Below, piece after piece: positions 1-7,769 of a DNA stretch of 58,138 bases. The position numbers were made by a program, and so were the translations under genes. This DNA comes from Alphaproteobacteria bacterium (GTDB taxonomy: Bacteria > Pseudomonadota > Alphaproteobacteria > Caulobacterales > Parvularculaceae). Location: positions 1 through 58,138 of the forward strand of contig JAADIQ010000014.1 in the NCBI GenBank assembly GCA_013151255.1, written 5' to 3'. The notes under the pieces were generated by a model. The model was not told the origin of the DNA and ran no database searches. It saw only the letters and a program-made list of their open reading frames with translations. How positions within the stretch are numbered: the first letter of the stretch is position 1; each line of letters opens with the position of its first letter.

Positions 1-580
1 TATAATCCTGAAGAGAAGCGACCTTTTCATGTTCCGCTTCAATCAGGCTTTCGAGATGTTCACGATTATTGACGAGACCAAACGCGGCAATGTCGCCGCC
101 TTTATTGATAAGCACTGCATAGGGAAGCTTTGAAACAGCGAAGGCCATACCAATTTGATCGGAGATAAGATAAGCGCCTTTCAACAACTTATAGCGCTCC
201 GCCAAGACTTCATGTCCGGTCTCTTGAGCGCTACCCACATATATGATGCGCTCAAGTGATTTTTCGCTTCTTTCAAACGATCGCAAAGCCGGCAGCAATT
301 CTTTACATACCGGGCAGTCCGTAGACAGAAAGAATAACAGCGTATTTCCCTTGGCCTTGAATGAGGCGCCGATGTCAATCGCGCCGCCCGCCAGACTGTC
401 GATAGAAAATTCCGGCGCCTTGTCGCCAACCTTCAACCGCGCATTCATCGACAAAGCGCCCGCCGGAGCGATGCGCTCAAACAAAACGCCGATTTGACGC
501 AACAACGCCGCCATGACTGCGATCACGCCGATAAATCCCAGCCAGAGAAGAATTTGCGATGTAAGGAGAATCTCGTTCAT
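1..580 (-). CDS. mauD: MauD-like thiol-disulfide accessory protein (partial, runs off the left edge)
   Basis: This reads from an ATG at 578-580 to the window edge, so the C-terminus is missing. It starts with one membrane anchor (about residues 7-25), followed by a thioredoxin/AhpC-like domain with a CPVC active site around residue 90. MauD proteins of about 200 aa act in the periplasm in disulfide formation or isomerisation of the cysteine-rich light chain of TTQ amine dehydrogenases. The ATG overlaps the upstream mauE stop by 4 nt (ATGA), which indicates translational coupling. The family name rests on the anchor plus the CPVC domain and on the mauB-mauE-mauD order. The light chain gene (mauA/aauA) should lie just outside the window and cannot be seen. 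Confidence 0.85.
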   Translation of the reverse strand, partial: MNEILLTSQILLWLGFIGVIAVMAALLRQIGVLFERIAPAGALSMNARLKVGDKAPEFSIDSLAGGAIDIGASFKAKGNTLLFFLSTDCPVCKELLPALRSFERSEKSLERIIYVGSAQETGHEVLAERYKLLKGAYLISDQIGMAFAVSKLPYAVLINKGGDIAAFGLVNNREHLESLIEAEHEKVASLQDY

Positions 581-1098
581 CGCGCCAACTCCAGATTTTT
601 CATGTGTAAAACCGCGTCGAGCAGAAAATAGACGCCTGCGGCGGTAGCCGCGAAGCCGCCGATATTAATGTAATCAATGACCCCGATAGCTCGACCAGAA
701 ACGGGCAGGACAAGAAATAGACCCAGCGCCGCGAGCACACCGTTACGGTAACAATAATGGACCGACAGCCGCGCGCCTTTTACCCAGCTGCACCCACAAT
801 CAATATATATTTGCCCTTGCGCCAGCTTGACGCCAATCAAGGCGCCGTAAAACGCGAACAATAATGCCGCCGCAAAGCCTGCGCCGCTGAAACCGATCAG
901 CAAAGCGGTCGTTATTAACGCCTCGACAAGCATGACCACATACGCGGCCAGCGCCGTCAGCATATTTGGCAGCAGCTTGTAACTTTGAAGCGTGCGTTGA
1001 AAATCTTTTACATCGCCGATCTTGTGGACAAGCGCCGCACCGATAATGATGGCAAGCAGCAAACGGAAAGCGATATGTATTTGCGGATCAATCATCAT
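577..1098 (-). CDS. mauE: MauE-family membrane protein, amine dehydrogenase maturation
   Basis: A 173-aa protein of four to five hydrophobic helices with a central DCGCS motif near residue 100. Both features are typical of the MauE/DoxX-like family, needed for biogenesis of the disulfide-rich light chain of methylamine and aralkylamine dehydrogenases. It overlaps the heavy-chain gene upstream by 4 nt and mauD downstream by 4 nt, so the three genes form one translationally coupled unit. MauE is thought to work with MauD in moving reducing or oxidising equivalents across the membrane; the cysteine motif fits that, but the exact reaction is not shown by sequence. Confidence 0.85.
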   Translation of the reverse strand: MMIDPQIHIAFRLLLAIIIGAALVHKIGDVKDFQRTLQSYKLLPNMLTALAAYVVMLVEALITTALLIGFSGAGFAAALLFAFYGALIGVKLAQGQIYIDCGCSWVKGARLSVHYCYRNGVLAALGLFLVLPVSGRAIGVIDYINIGGFAATAAGVYFLLDAVLHMKNLELAR

Positions 1099-2285
1099 TG
1101 CACCGCATGCAAAGCAAACGGGCTTGCAGGGCCCCAGCCGCCAATTATGCGCTCATGTTGACCGCTTTTCAGATCATATATATCGAGAAACATTCCTTCA
1201 TTCGTAGCGACCAGCTTCGAATTGCGCCCTCCCGTCACCTCAATGGATATGCTGTTGCCCGCCAATTCAATTTCACGGACAACGCGACCGCTATTCGGGT
1301 CAAAAACCCAAACATATGAGCCGCCGGATTTGTGGTCGCCATCTCCGGCGCCCGGCCGCATCAAAATGTAGATTTTTCCGGACCGATCCTGCGTGATCAC
1401 TTGCCAGCCGGAAGGCCGCGCGCCTGCGCCATAACTGCTCTGACGCACAGCGCCGCCAAGGTACATACGCTCAAGCACTTCAGGTTCGCCGCCCGCCAAC
1501 CGGACCGGCTGGACAAAGCCTTTATAGGATACGAAGTAGGCGACATCATCATCCGTCGCGAATTTCATAAATAACGGATCCGCATCAATGTCGTTGAACT
1601 TGACGGTGCGGTATTCGTTAAGCGGCTTGCCGTTTTCATCCAGATCAAAGGCAATCATCGAACCATCGGCGCAAAAGGATGCAAACCCTTTTTCGCCATG
1701 TGGATAGACTAGGCTGCAACCGGGAATTGGGATTTCATTGACGACCTTGCGACTATTCAAGTCCAAGATCGAAACGCTGGCTGCTGGTGTAAAATTATAG
1801 ACCAAAAGAAATGCGCCGTCGCGCGTCAGTTGCAACGCCGCCTTTTGAGTAACCGATAGGCTGCGCTTGGCGCCCGGCAATTCCACTTGCGCAGAAATCG
1901 CTAACGTCGCCATATCATATATAGTCAGGTAGTCCGTACGATCACCGCGTAGGCCGCGCGTGTAAAAAGTCTCTGCAACATATAACTCGCCGCGATCTTG
2001 CGAATACGAAAATGAAGCAAACGCGGCGGCGTCGACCATGCCATGAACATCGCTCGACTTAACGGTCGGATCGACAATATAGACCCGCCCTGTTGCGAGC
2101 GCATAAAAAGCCAGATCTTGCGCAAACAGCCAACTCGACGGATATTTTTCCGGCAAAGTCTCGACATTTGGCAAAGGCTCCACCGGCAATTGCGCCAGGC
2201 TCGCCCCCATCAGCGCGCAGGCGGCGGCCATAAAAGCCGGAATTCGTCGCAAACTATGTATTGGCATCACCACCGATTTCGACAT
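1095..2285 (-). CDS. mauB: Quinoprotein amine dehydrogenase heavy (beta-propeller) subunit
   Basis: Similar to MauB/AauB heavy chains, the seven-bladed propeller subunit that holds the TTQ-bearing light chain in the periplasm and helps deaminate primary amines to aldehydes. Visible signs are a signal peptide ending near LAQLP, the segment VYIVDPT early in the mature protein, and repeated DPNSGRVVREIEL-like propeller strands near the C-terminus. An in-frame extension to 2357 is possible, but it would add a basic 24-residue leader and would place the inverted repeats at 2307-2348 inside the gene. I prefer the ATG at 2285, which puts a signal peptide at the N-terminus. Whether the substrate is methylamine or an aromatic amine cannot be told. 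No mauF, usually found upstream, is present. Confidence 0.85.
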   Translation of the reverse strand: MSKSVVMPIHSLRRIPAFMAAACALMGASLAQLPVEPLPNVETLPEKYPSSWLFAQDLAFYALATGRVYIVDPTVKSSDVHGMVDAAAFASFSYSQDRGELYVAETFYTRGLRGDRTDYLTIYDMATLAISAQVELPGAKRSLSVTQKAALQLTRDGAFLLVYNFTPAASVSILDLNSRKVVNEIPIPGCSLVYPHGEKGFASFCADGSMIAFDLDENGKPLNEYRTVKFNDIDADPLFMKFATDDDVAYFVSYKGFVQPVRLAGGEPEVLERMYLGGAVRQSSYGAGARPSGWQVITQDRSGKIYILMRPGAGDGDHKSGGSYVWVFDPNSGRVVREIELAGNSISIEVTGGRNSKLVATNEGMFLDIYDLKSGQHERIIGGWGPASPFALHAVQ

Positions 2286-2306
2286 TAACTGCGAATCCCC
2301 ATCCAT

Positions 2307-2348
2307 AATTAGGCGTATTCGCCTAATTTGGCGCTTCCGCCTAAATTT
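2307..2348. promoter_or_regulatory. Two adjacent inverted repeats upstream of the amine dehydrogenase operon
   Basis: AATTAGGCG at 2307-2315 pairs with CGCCTAATT at 2320-2328 across TATT, a perfect 9-bp dyad. It is followed immediately by GGCG-CTTC-CGCC at 2330-2341 with AT-rich flanks. The shared core is GGCG-N4-CGCC. The pair lies 22-63 nt upstream of the preferred heavy-chain start and could be operators, possibly for the divergent TetR protein, or RNA hairpins in the leader. Confidence 0.5.
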
Positions 2349-2540
2349 GTCAAACATGAATATGTCGCCGCAGAGATAAACCCCAGCGAAGTCCTACGAA
2401 CCCACCCTGAAATGGCGTCAGCCTTTTGTTTTTGCGCGACCTTGCCAACATGCAGCGTTGCCGGTTGAAACGTCCAATTGCGGTCCAAATCTGTTATGAA
2501 CAGACAAGGAAAGCAGGTATTATGTCCGCCATATTTTATA

Positions 2541-2550
2541 AGGTTAACCT
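2541..2550. promoter_or_regulatory. Perfect palindrome AGGTTAACCT at the TetR gene start
   Basis: AGGTTAACCT is self-complementary and ends 2 nt before the TetR ATG at 2553, so it overlaps the ribosome-binding region. TetR regulators commonly bind short palindromes in their own promoter. No second copy was noticed near the mauB promoter, so the link is an inference. Confidence 0.35.
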
Positions 2551-2552
2551 AA

Positions 2553-3227
2553 ATGCGTGATCTCGATCTCTCGCCGCCAGCTGAGGGCCATAAATCCGCA
2601 AAAGGCCGAAGCACGAAGAGTATTATCTTAAAAGCCGCGCTCGAAATCTTCATTGAGCATGGCTATGGCGAGTTTAGTATTCAAAAAGTCGCCGCCCGCT
2701 GCACGCTCTCCAGAGGCAATGTCAGCTACCATTATCCGACCCGGGATGATTTGCTGCATGGAATGGTCGATGCTGTGCTTCAAGGCTACATTGATGATTT
2801 TGATGATATCGCAAAAGACGCTGGCCTTTCTGCGGCAGAAAAATTTGTATCGATCATCGAAATGATTATGAGCGATCTTGGAACAAAAGAAACATCTGTC
2901 TTTTTTCCTGAGTTATGGGCTCTATCTAACCATAACCAATATGCCCTGGCGGAAATGAATAAAATGTATCAGCGCGCCCGGGCGCATTTGATCGAGTTGA
3001 TTGGCGCCATAAATCCCGCTCTCACCCAAAACGATCGGGAATTGGTCGGCGTATTTATATCCGCCTCAATAGAAGGACACACGCCTTTTGTCGGGCCGGG
3101 AAAAGAATGGGAAAAGAGCCTGCCCAAGCTTACAAACATTGCCGCCTTTTCGTTTTTACACCTGGCCAAATCAGTGACAAAAAATGATATCGCCACAATG
3201 CGCAAGGGGCTGAAGCTCGCATCGTAG
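2553..3227 (+). CDS. TetR/AcrR family transcriptional regulator
   Basis: A 224-aa regulator with the TetR helix-turn-helix at about residues 21-67: the IILKAALEIFIEHGYGEFSI region, then a recognition helix ending in NVSYHYPTRDDL. The C-terminal ligand-binding domain has no assignable ligand. It is divergent from the amine dehydrogenase operon, with about 270 nt between the two likely start codons, so local control of that operon is plausible. A 12-codon reading frame with its own ATG (2522-2560) overlaps the start of this gene and could couple its translation. Confidence 0.85.
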   Translation: MRDLDLSPPAEGHKSAKGRSTKSIILKAALEIFIEHGYGEFSIQKVAARCTLSRGNVSYHYPTRDDLLHGMVDAVLQGYIDDFDDIAKDAGLSAAEKFVSIIEMIMSDLGTKETSVFFPELWALSNHNQYALAEMNKMYQRARAHLIELIGAINPALTQNDRELVGVFISASIEGHTPFVGPGKEWEKSLPKLTNIAAFSFLHLAKSVTKNDIATMRKGLKLAS

Positions 3228-3276
3228 CCAGTAGTTTTCTGCTGGATCACCCAGCCCACAGTCATGCGTACTATGG

Positions 3277-3560
3277 TCAGAGGTAACATGCATTCGCTCC
3301 ATATGACCTGTACGCCCGCGGGCTCTCGCCGGTCCATCGTTTGAACGCGCGCGAGAACGCTGCCGGATGGGGAAAACCCATCAGATAAGCCGTCTCGCTC
3401 ACGGACGCCCTATTGCCGTTCAGAAAGTGCAACGCCATCGTGTGGCGAAGCTCGTCCAAGACGCACTTGTTATTGCGCGCCTTCGGCCTTGAGCTTGCGA
3501 TAAAGCGTCTGCCGGCTGATCATGGCGTTTGCTGCGCCAGTCGCTGAGTTTCATCTCTAC
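3277..3560 (-). pseudogene. AraC-family regulator remnant, C-terminal HTH only, frameshifted
   Basis: The minus strand encodes the end of an AraC/XylS DNA-binding domain in two frames: MISRQTLYRKLKAEG (about 3489-3533) followed, after a frame change, by LDELRHTMALHFLNGN and GFPHPAAFSRAFKRWTG down to a stop at 3277. The ligand-binding half is absent and no start codon serves both parts. It abuts a decayed DUF4386 gene on the opposite strand. The two look like a once functional divergent regulator/membrane-protein pair now degenerating. Confidence 0.75.
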
Positions 3561-4069
3561 CCGAAACTGTTTATTCTAGGCGATATCGAAGCGACGAGTT
3601 AAAACACTCAGTCCAAAGAGGGTCTCTTTCTCGGCGCGATGTTGTGTTACCTAATCACTGCAATCGGTGACATTCTTGTCGCCTGGGCGCGCCCGGCTAT
3701 TTGGCGGAGTTTGGTTCCGATCAACTGCATGCGCAGATCGGCGCTCTGCTGCTTTCGTGGCGCTACGAATGGTCAACGAGCATGCCCCTGTTCAGGGCGC
3801 AGTTGTTCCTCGTGGGCTACCTGGTTTACCGGTCCGGCTACATCCCCAAAATCATCGGCGCCCTCGTGGCCATCGCCGGCCTCGGCTACGTCATCTCATA
3901 CTTGAGCCCATTCCTATACCCCAACGCCTATCTTGGATTCATCATGGTCACATTCTTCGGAGAACTGATCTTCATGCTGTGGCTCTTGGTTCAGGGGGGG
4001 GCGGATCAAAGAACCAACGGCGTGATCGTGACTGGGCGTGCAGACAAATCCTACCACAGGGCCATGTAA
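3546..4069 (+). pseudogene. DUF4386 membrane protein remnant with stop, frameshift and internal deletion
   Basis: The first segment, from about 3546, reads LYPKLFILGDIEATS, then an in-frame stop near 3600, then EGLFLGAMLCYLITAIGDIL. This matches the N-terminal part of DUF4386 proteins. After a shift near 3695 it continues in another frame as GYLVYRSGYIPKIIGALVA, YVISYLSPFLYPN and MVTFFGELIFMLWLL, the conserved C-terminal half. The middle helices are missing. The end overlaps the 3' end of the SSS symporter gene on the other strand. No functional product is expected. Confidence 0.75.
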
Positions 4070-5637
4070 AGACCGATCAGGATCGCCGTCACCGTCAACG
4101 CCAGAAAATTGAACAGCGGATGTGTTGAAAAGGTGATATCGCCAAGTTGAACAGGCTGATCCGTTTTCGGCGCCGGCGTCATCCGGGAAAATACGATTGC
4201 GGCGGCAAGGCACGACATAAATACAATCCATATGCGAATAATAAACGGAATATCCGGCGCGCTATACTTCAGCGCGATGTTAAACAAGATAGAACCGAGC
4301 AATGCAGCGAAAGCGCCGAGTGTGTTTGTTCGTTTTGAGAAAAAGCCCAAAAGGAAAACGACGACGACGCCCGGTGCGATAAAGCCGGAATATTCCTGAA
4401 CGGTTTGAAATCCGCTCTCAAATCCGCCGATAAACGGTTTGGCTAGTAACAGCGCAATCACCATTGCAGAAAATGCGGAAATCCGGCCGACGGTGACATA
4501 ATGATGTTCAGTTCTCTCGCGGAAGATAGATCGATACACATCCATCGTGAAAATCGTTGAAATAGAATTCATCATTGAAGCAAGCGATGAAACAACCGCG
4601 GCGATTAGCGCTGCAAACACCAGACCGCGTAATCCGGCTGGCGCAAGCTTCATCAATTCGCCATAGGTGTGGTCGGATTTTTCCGCGAGCGCCGCGCCAT
4701 CTATGGCGCCCTGCCCGGCAAGCATCACCGCCGCGATACCGGGGATGACAACAATCAACGGAATGAGCAACTTCAGGAACGCCGCAAACGCCAACCCCTT
4801 TTGCGCCTCGCCAAGATTTTCCGCACCGAGCGCGCGTTGAATGATGTATTGATTAAAGCCCCAATAGGAAAAATGCAGCACCCATAAACCGCCAAGCAAT
4901 GTCCAAATGCCGGGAAGGTCTCCATAAGCCGAATGATCGCGCGGTAAGATCATTTCAAAGTGGCCAGGCATTTCTGAAAACAGACGCGATAATCCCGCCA
5001 GAGCGCCAGAAGCTTCGCCGATTTTGTCGAGCGCAATCCAGGTGATGGCAAGGCCGCCCATGATTAAGATCACAACCTGAATGATGTCCGTTAATGCAAC
5101 CGCCTTTAACCCTCCATAGAGTGAATAGATCGCTGCAAATGAGCCGAGCGCGGCCATGGACATCATCACTGGCCATCCGGTAAGCGAATTCATCGCCAGC
5201 CCGCCCAACCAAAGTACAGTCGTAAGATTAACGGCCGTATAAAGAATAATCCAGTAGACCGACATTAATGATTTAACGCCGCGCCCGTAACGTTGCTCGA
5301 GAAATTGCGGCATCGTGAATATGCCGCGTTTCAAAAAAATAGGCAGGAACCACTTCGCGACAATCAGCAGCACAATCGCGGCTTGCCATTCATAAGCCGC
5401 TATGGCGATGCCAACGGCATAGCCTTGTCCGGATTGGCCAATAATTTGCTCAGCCGATATGTTCGATGCGATCAGCGAGGCGCCGATAGCCCACCACGGC
5501 AATGCTCGGCCGGCGAGAAAATAATCTTCCGTATTCTTTGTTGCGCCCGCTGGCTCGCGAGAAACCCATATCGCAATCCCGGCTAACGCCACGGCATAAA
5601 TAGCGACAACAATAATATCGATCAAAGCAAGCGACAT
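4051..5637 (-). CDS. SSS-family sodium/sugar symporter (SGLT-like)
   Basis: A 528-aa inner-membrane protein with about 14 hydrophobic helices. N-terminal features include TEDYFLAGRALPWWAIGAS and SNISAEQIIGQSGQGYA, typical of the sodium:solute symporter family and especially of the vSGLT/SGLT sugar branch. It would bring a monosaccharide, probably glucose or a related hexose, into the cytoplasm with sodium. It lies 63 nt downstream of the GH3 beta-glucosidase gene on the same strand, so it likely imports the sugar that enzyme releases. A CGCGTTG/CAACGCG hairpin (5666-5687) lies between them. Substrate is inferred from context. Confidence 0.9.
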   Translation of the reverse strand: MSLALIDIIVVAIYAVALAGIAIWVSREPAGATKNTEDYFLAGRALPWWAIGASLIASNISAEQIIGQSGQGYAVGIAIAAYEWQAAIVLLIVAKWFLPIFLKRGIFTMPQFLEQRYGRGVKSLMSVYWIILYTAVNLTTVLWLGGLAMNSLTGWPVMMSMAALGSFAAIYSLYGGLKAVALTDIIQVVILIMGGLAITWIALDKIGEASGALAGLSRLFSEMPGHFEMILPRDHSAYGDLPGIWTLLGGLWVLHFSYWGFNQYIIQRALGAENLGEAQKGLAFAAFLKLLIPLIVVIPGIAAVMLAGQGAIDGAALAEKSDHTYGELMKLAPAGLRGLVFAALIAAVVSSLASMMNSISTIFTMDVYRSIFRERTEHHYVTVGRISAFSAMVIALLLAKPFIGGFESGFQTVQEYSGFIAPGVVVVFLLGFFSKRTNTLGAFAALLGSILFNIALKYSAPDIPFIIRIWIVFMSCLAAAIVFSRMTPAPKTDQPVQLGDITFSTHPLFNFLALTVTAILIGLYMALW

Positions 5638-5665
5638 AAATGGCCTATATTTTTCGCGCGGCGGC

Positions 5666-5687
5666 CGCGTTGGTCGAATTCAACGCG
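5666..5687 (-). other. Intercistronic hairpin between GH3 and SSS genes
   Basis: CGCGTTG (5666-5672) and CAACGCG (5681-5687) form a perfect 7-bp stem with an 8-nt loop between two co-directional genes. There is no clear U-tract, so it is more likely an mRNA processing or stability element than a full terminator. Confidence 0.35.
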
Positions 5688-5700
5688 AGCGCCTAATCCA

Positions 5701-7635
5701 CTAGCGCTCAGGCGCATCGTCCTGATAATTCAATCCAAATCCGAAGGGAAAAAGCGGCTCATATTGGGCGTCGCCAATATTGATCGGTTGCTGGTCTGGC
5801 GAGGCTGGCCAAGTGAACGACAGTTTGCCGACAAAATTATGCTGAATAGCGCCACTCTCATCAGTGAACAAAACGTCCGCAACGCCGGCGCCTTCACTAC
5901 CGGGAAGCCATGCTGCAACAAATGCGTCAGCTGCATCTATTTCCGGCGTCACCCAACGCGGCCGGCCTGAAAGAAAAACCGCGATGGTGGGAACGCCTGC
6001 GCCTTTTAACGCGCGCAATATTTTAAGCGCATTTTCGCTCTCAAAATCAACGCCTTCTTCCAGATCGCCTTCAAATTCTGCATACGGTGTTTCACCAAAA
6101 ACTACGATTGCCGCATCCGGCCTCGTCTCAAACTTCCCGCTTACGCTTAAGTCTGCCTGTCCGCCAGCAGTGGAAACTTTGGCTTGAATGCCCGCGAAAA
6201 TAGTCGTTGCGCCAGGAAAATCCGCATTGCTAGTGTCTCCGCCTTGCCAAGTGACAGACCAGCCGCCCGCCTGCATTGGCATATTGTTCGCAGCCGCGCC
6301 GGCAACCAGGATTTTTTGCCCCGGATCAAGGGGCAATAGGCCAGCATTCTTCAGCAGGACAAGCGACTCCCGAACAGCTTGGCGCGCAAGCGCACGATGT
6401 TGCGGGTTGCCGATTATATCCGTCTGACCAGCGAACGGTTGCGTTGAAGGCCGGCCCTTTTCGAACAGGCCGGCGCGAATTTTCACGCGCAAAATCCGCC
6501 GAACGGCGTCGTTTAGACGTTCCGTGCTGATGTCACCCTTGCGAACCTGGCGAATGGTATTGTTATAAAATTCCTTCCAGTCAGTCGGAACCATAACCAT
6601 ATCGACGCCGGCATTGATGGTTTGCGCACATTTTGAACTCGTACATCCCGGTATCTGTTCGTGCCCATCCCAATCGCCGACAACAAACCCGTCAAACCCA
6701 AGCTGATTTTTCAACACTTCGGTCAGCAGATATTTGTTCCCGTGCGTTTTAACGCCATTCCAGCTGTTAAAGGTGGCCATAACCGTCTGCGCGCCGGCTT
6801 CAATCGCAGCGATGTGACCGGCGCCGTGGATTTCCTTTAAGCTCCGCTCGTCAATTTGCGTATCGCCCTGGTCATCTCCGAGCGTCGTCCCGCCGTCGCC
6901 GATAAAATGCTTTGCTGTGGCGACAACTTTACCCGCCGAGAACACATTTCCCAAAGCGGGGTGGCCTTGTAATCCTATGACCATCTCCTTGGCGTATTGC
7001 GCGACTATTTCTGGCGCCTCTGAATAGCTTTCATATGTTCGCCCCCACCGATCATCACGGGCAACCGCGACCGTCGGAGCGAAAGTCCAGTTGATGCCCG
7101 TTGCGGCAACCTCGCGCGCCGTCGCCGCGCCAATCTCACGCATAAGCGCGCGATTGCGCATGGCGCCCAAACCGACATTGTGTGGAAAGAGCGTAGCGCC
7201 AACAACATTATTGTGCCCGTGTACCGCGTCCGTTCCCCATATTATGGGTATTGCGACTTTTCCGTCAGTGTTATCCATAGATGCGTCATAGAACGCATCG
7301 GCAATATCCACCCAGGCCTGCAAGGGGCTGTATCTTTCCGTGCTCGGATAAGAGCCGCCGCCGTTCAGTATGGCGCCGATATGATATTGCCTTACTTCTG
7401 CTGGCGTAATGGACTGAATTTCAGCCATAATAATTTGGCCGACCTTCTCCTCAATGGACATACGAACAACAATACCATCGATGCGTTCTTCAACGCCTTC
7501 TTCATCTGTAAACGGTGTACTTATTGGCGCCCAATAGTCTTGGGGTTCCGTCGTGGTTTCAACCGCAACACATCCGGCAACGCCGAGAATGGCAATGAGG
7601 ACGGAACCAAACGCCTTCAATGGTTGTAGATTCAT
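5701..7635 (-). CDS. Glycoside hydrolase family 3 beta-glucosidase, lipoprotein
   Basis: A 644-aa protein beginning with a lipoprotein signal (lipobox around LGVAGC, residues 18-23), so it is probably anchored in the periplasm or on the outer membrane. The GH3 N-terminal barrel carries KHFIGDG and the nucleophile region GFVVGDWDGHEQ. The C-terminal alpha/beta domain carries VVFGETPYAEFEGD, which holds the likely acid/base Glu, and it ends in FPFGFGLNY. It resembles ExoP-type exo-1,3/1,4-beta-glucan glucohydrolases but lacks their extra C-terminal domain of about 180 aa. It sits between a TonB receptor gene and a sugar symporter gene on the same strand, and should release glucose from beta-glucosides or glucans outside the cytoplasm. 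Confidence 0.92.
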   Translation of the reverse strand: MNLQPLKAFGSVLIAILGVAGCVAVETTTEPQDYWAPISTPFTDEEGVEERIDGIVVRMSIEEKVGQIIMAEIQSITPAEVRQYHIGAILNGGGSYPSTERYSPLQAWVDIADAFYDASMDNTDGKVAIPIIWGTDAVHGHNNVVGATLFPHNVGLGAMRNRALMREIGAATAREVAATGINWTFAPTVAVARDDRWGRTYESYSEAPEIVAQYAKEMVIGLQGHPALGNVFSAGKVVATAKHFIGDGGTTLGDDQGDTQIDERSLKEIHGAGHIAAIEAGAQTVMATFNSWNGVKTHGNKYLLTEVLKNQLGFDGFVVGDWDGHEQIPGCTSSKCAQTINAGVDMVMVPTDWKEFYNNTIRQVRKGDISTERLNDAVRRILRVKIRAGLFEKGRPSTQPFAGQTDIIGNPQHRALARQAVRESLVLLKNAGLLPLDPGQKILVAGAAANNMPMQAGGWSVTWQGGDTSNADFPGATTIFAGIQAKVSTAGGQADLSVSGKFETRPDAAIVVFGETPYAEFEGDLEEGVDFESENALKILRALKGAGVPTIAVFLSGRPRWVTPEIDAADAFVAAWLPGSEGAGVADVLFTDESGAIQHNFVGKLSFTWPASPDQQPINIGDAQYEPLFPFGFGLNYQDDAPER

Positions 7636-7668
7636 GTACCGATTCCGTTTTTACCAACAAACAAAGAC

Positions 7669-7698
7669 GGCGACCGGAACGCGAACGCTCCGACCGCC
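7669..7698 (-). terminator. Hairpin with UUCG loop between TonB receptor and GH3 genes
   Basis: On the minus strand, GGCGGTCGGAGCG and CGTTCCGGTCGCC pair over 13 positions (three are G-U wobbles) around a TTCG loop. The following minus-strand sequence, GTCTTTGTTTGTTGG, is T-rich. It may act as a partial terminator or attenuator that lowers GH3/SSS expression relative to the receptor. Confidence 0.5.
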
Positions 7699-7769
7699 TG
7701 GGAGGACTGTTTAGAACCTCGTCTGCACGCAAACACGATAAGTATTTGCGGCCGCGTGAGAAAACACTA

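Noticed and set aside
3230-4070. Insertion-sequence remnant between TetR and SSS genes
   Set aside because: No transposase-like sequence or terminal inverted repeats were seen; the fragments match AraC and DUF4386 proteins instead.
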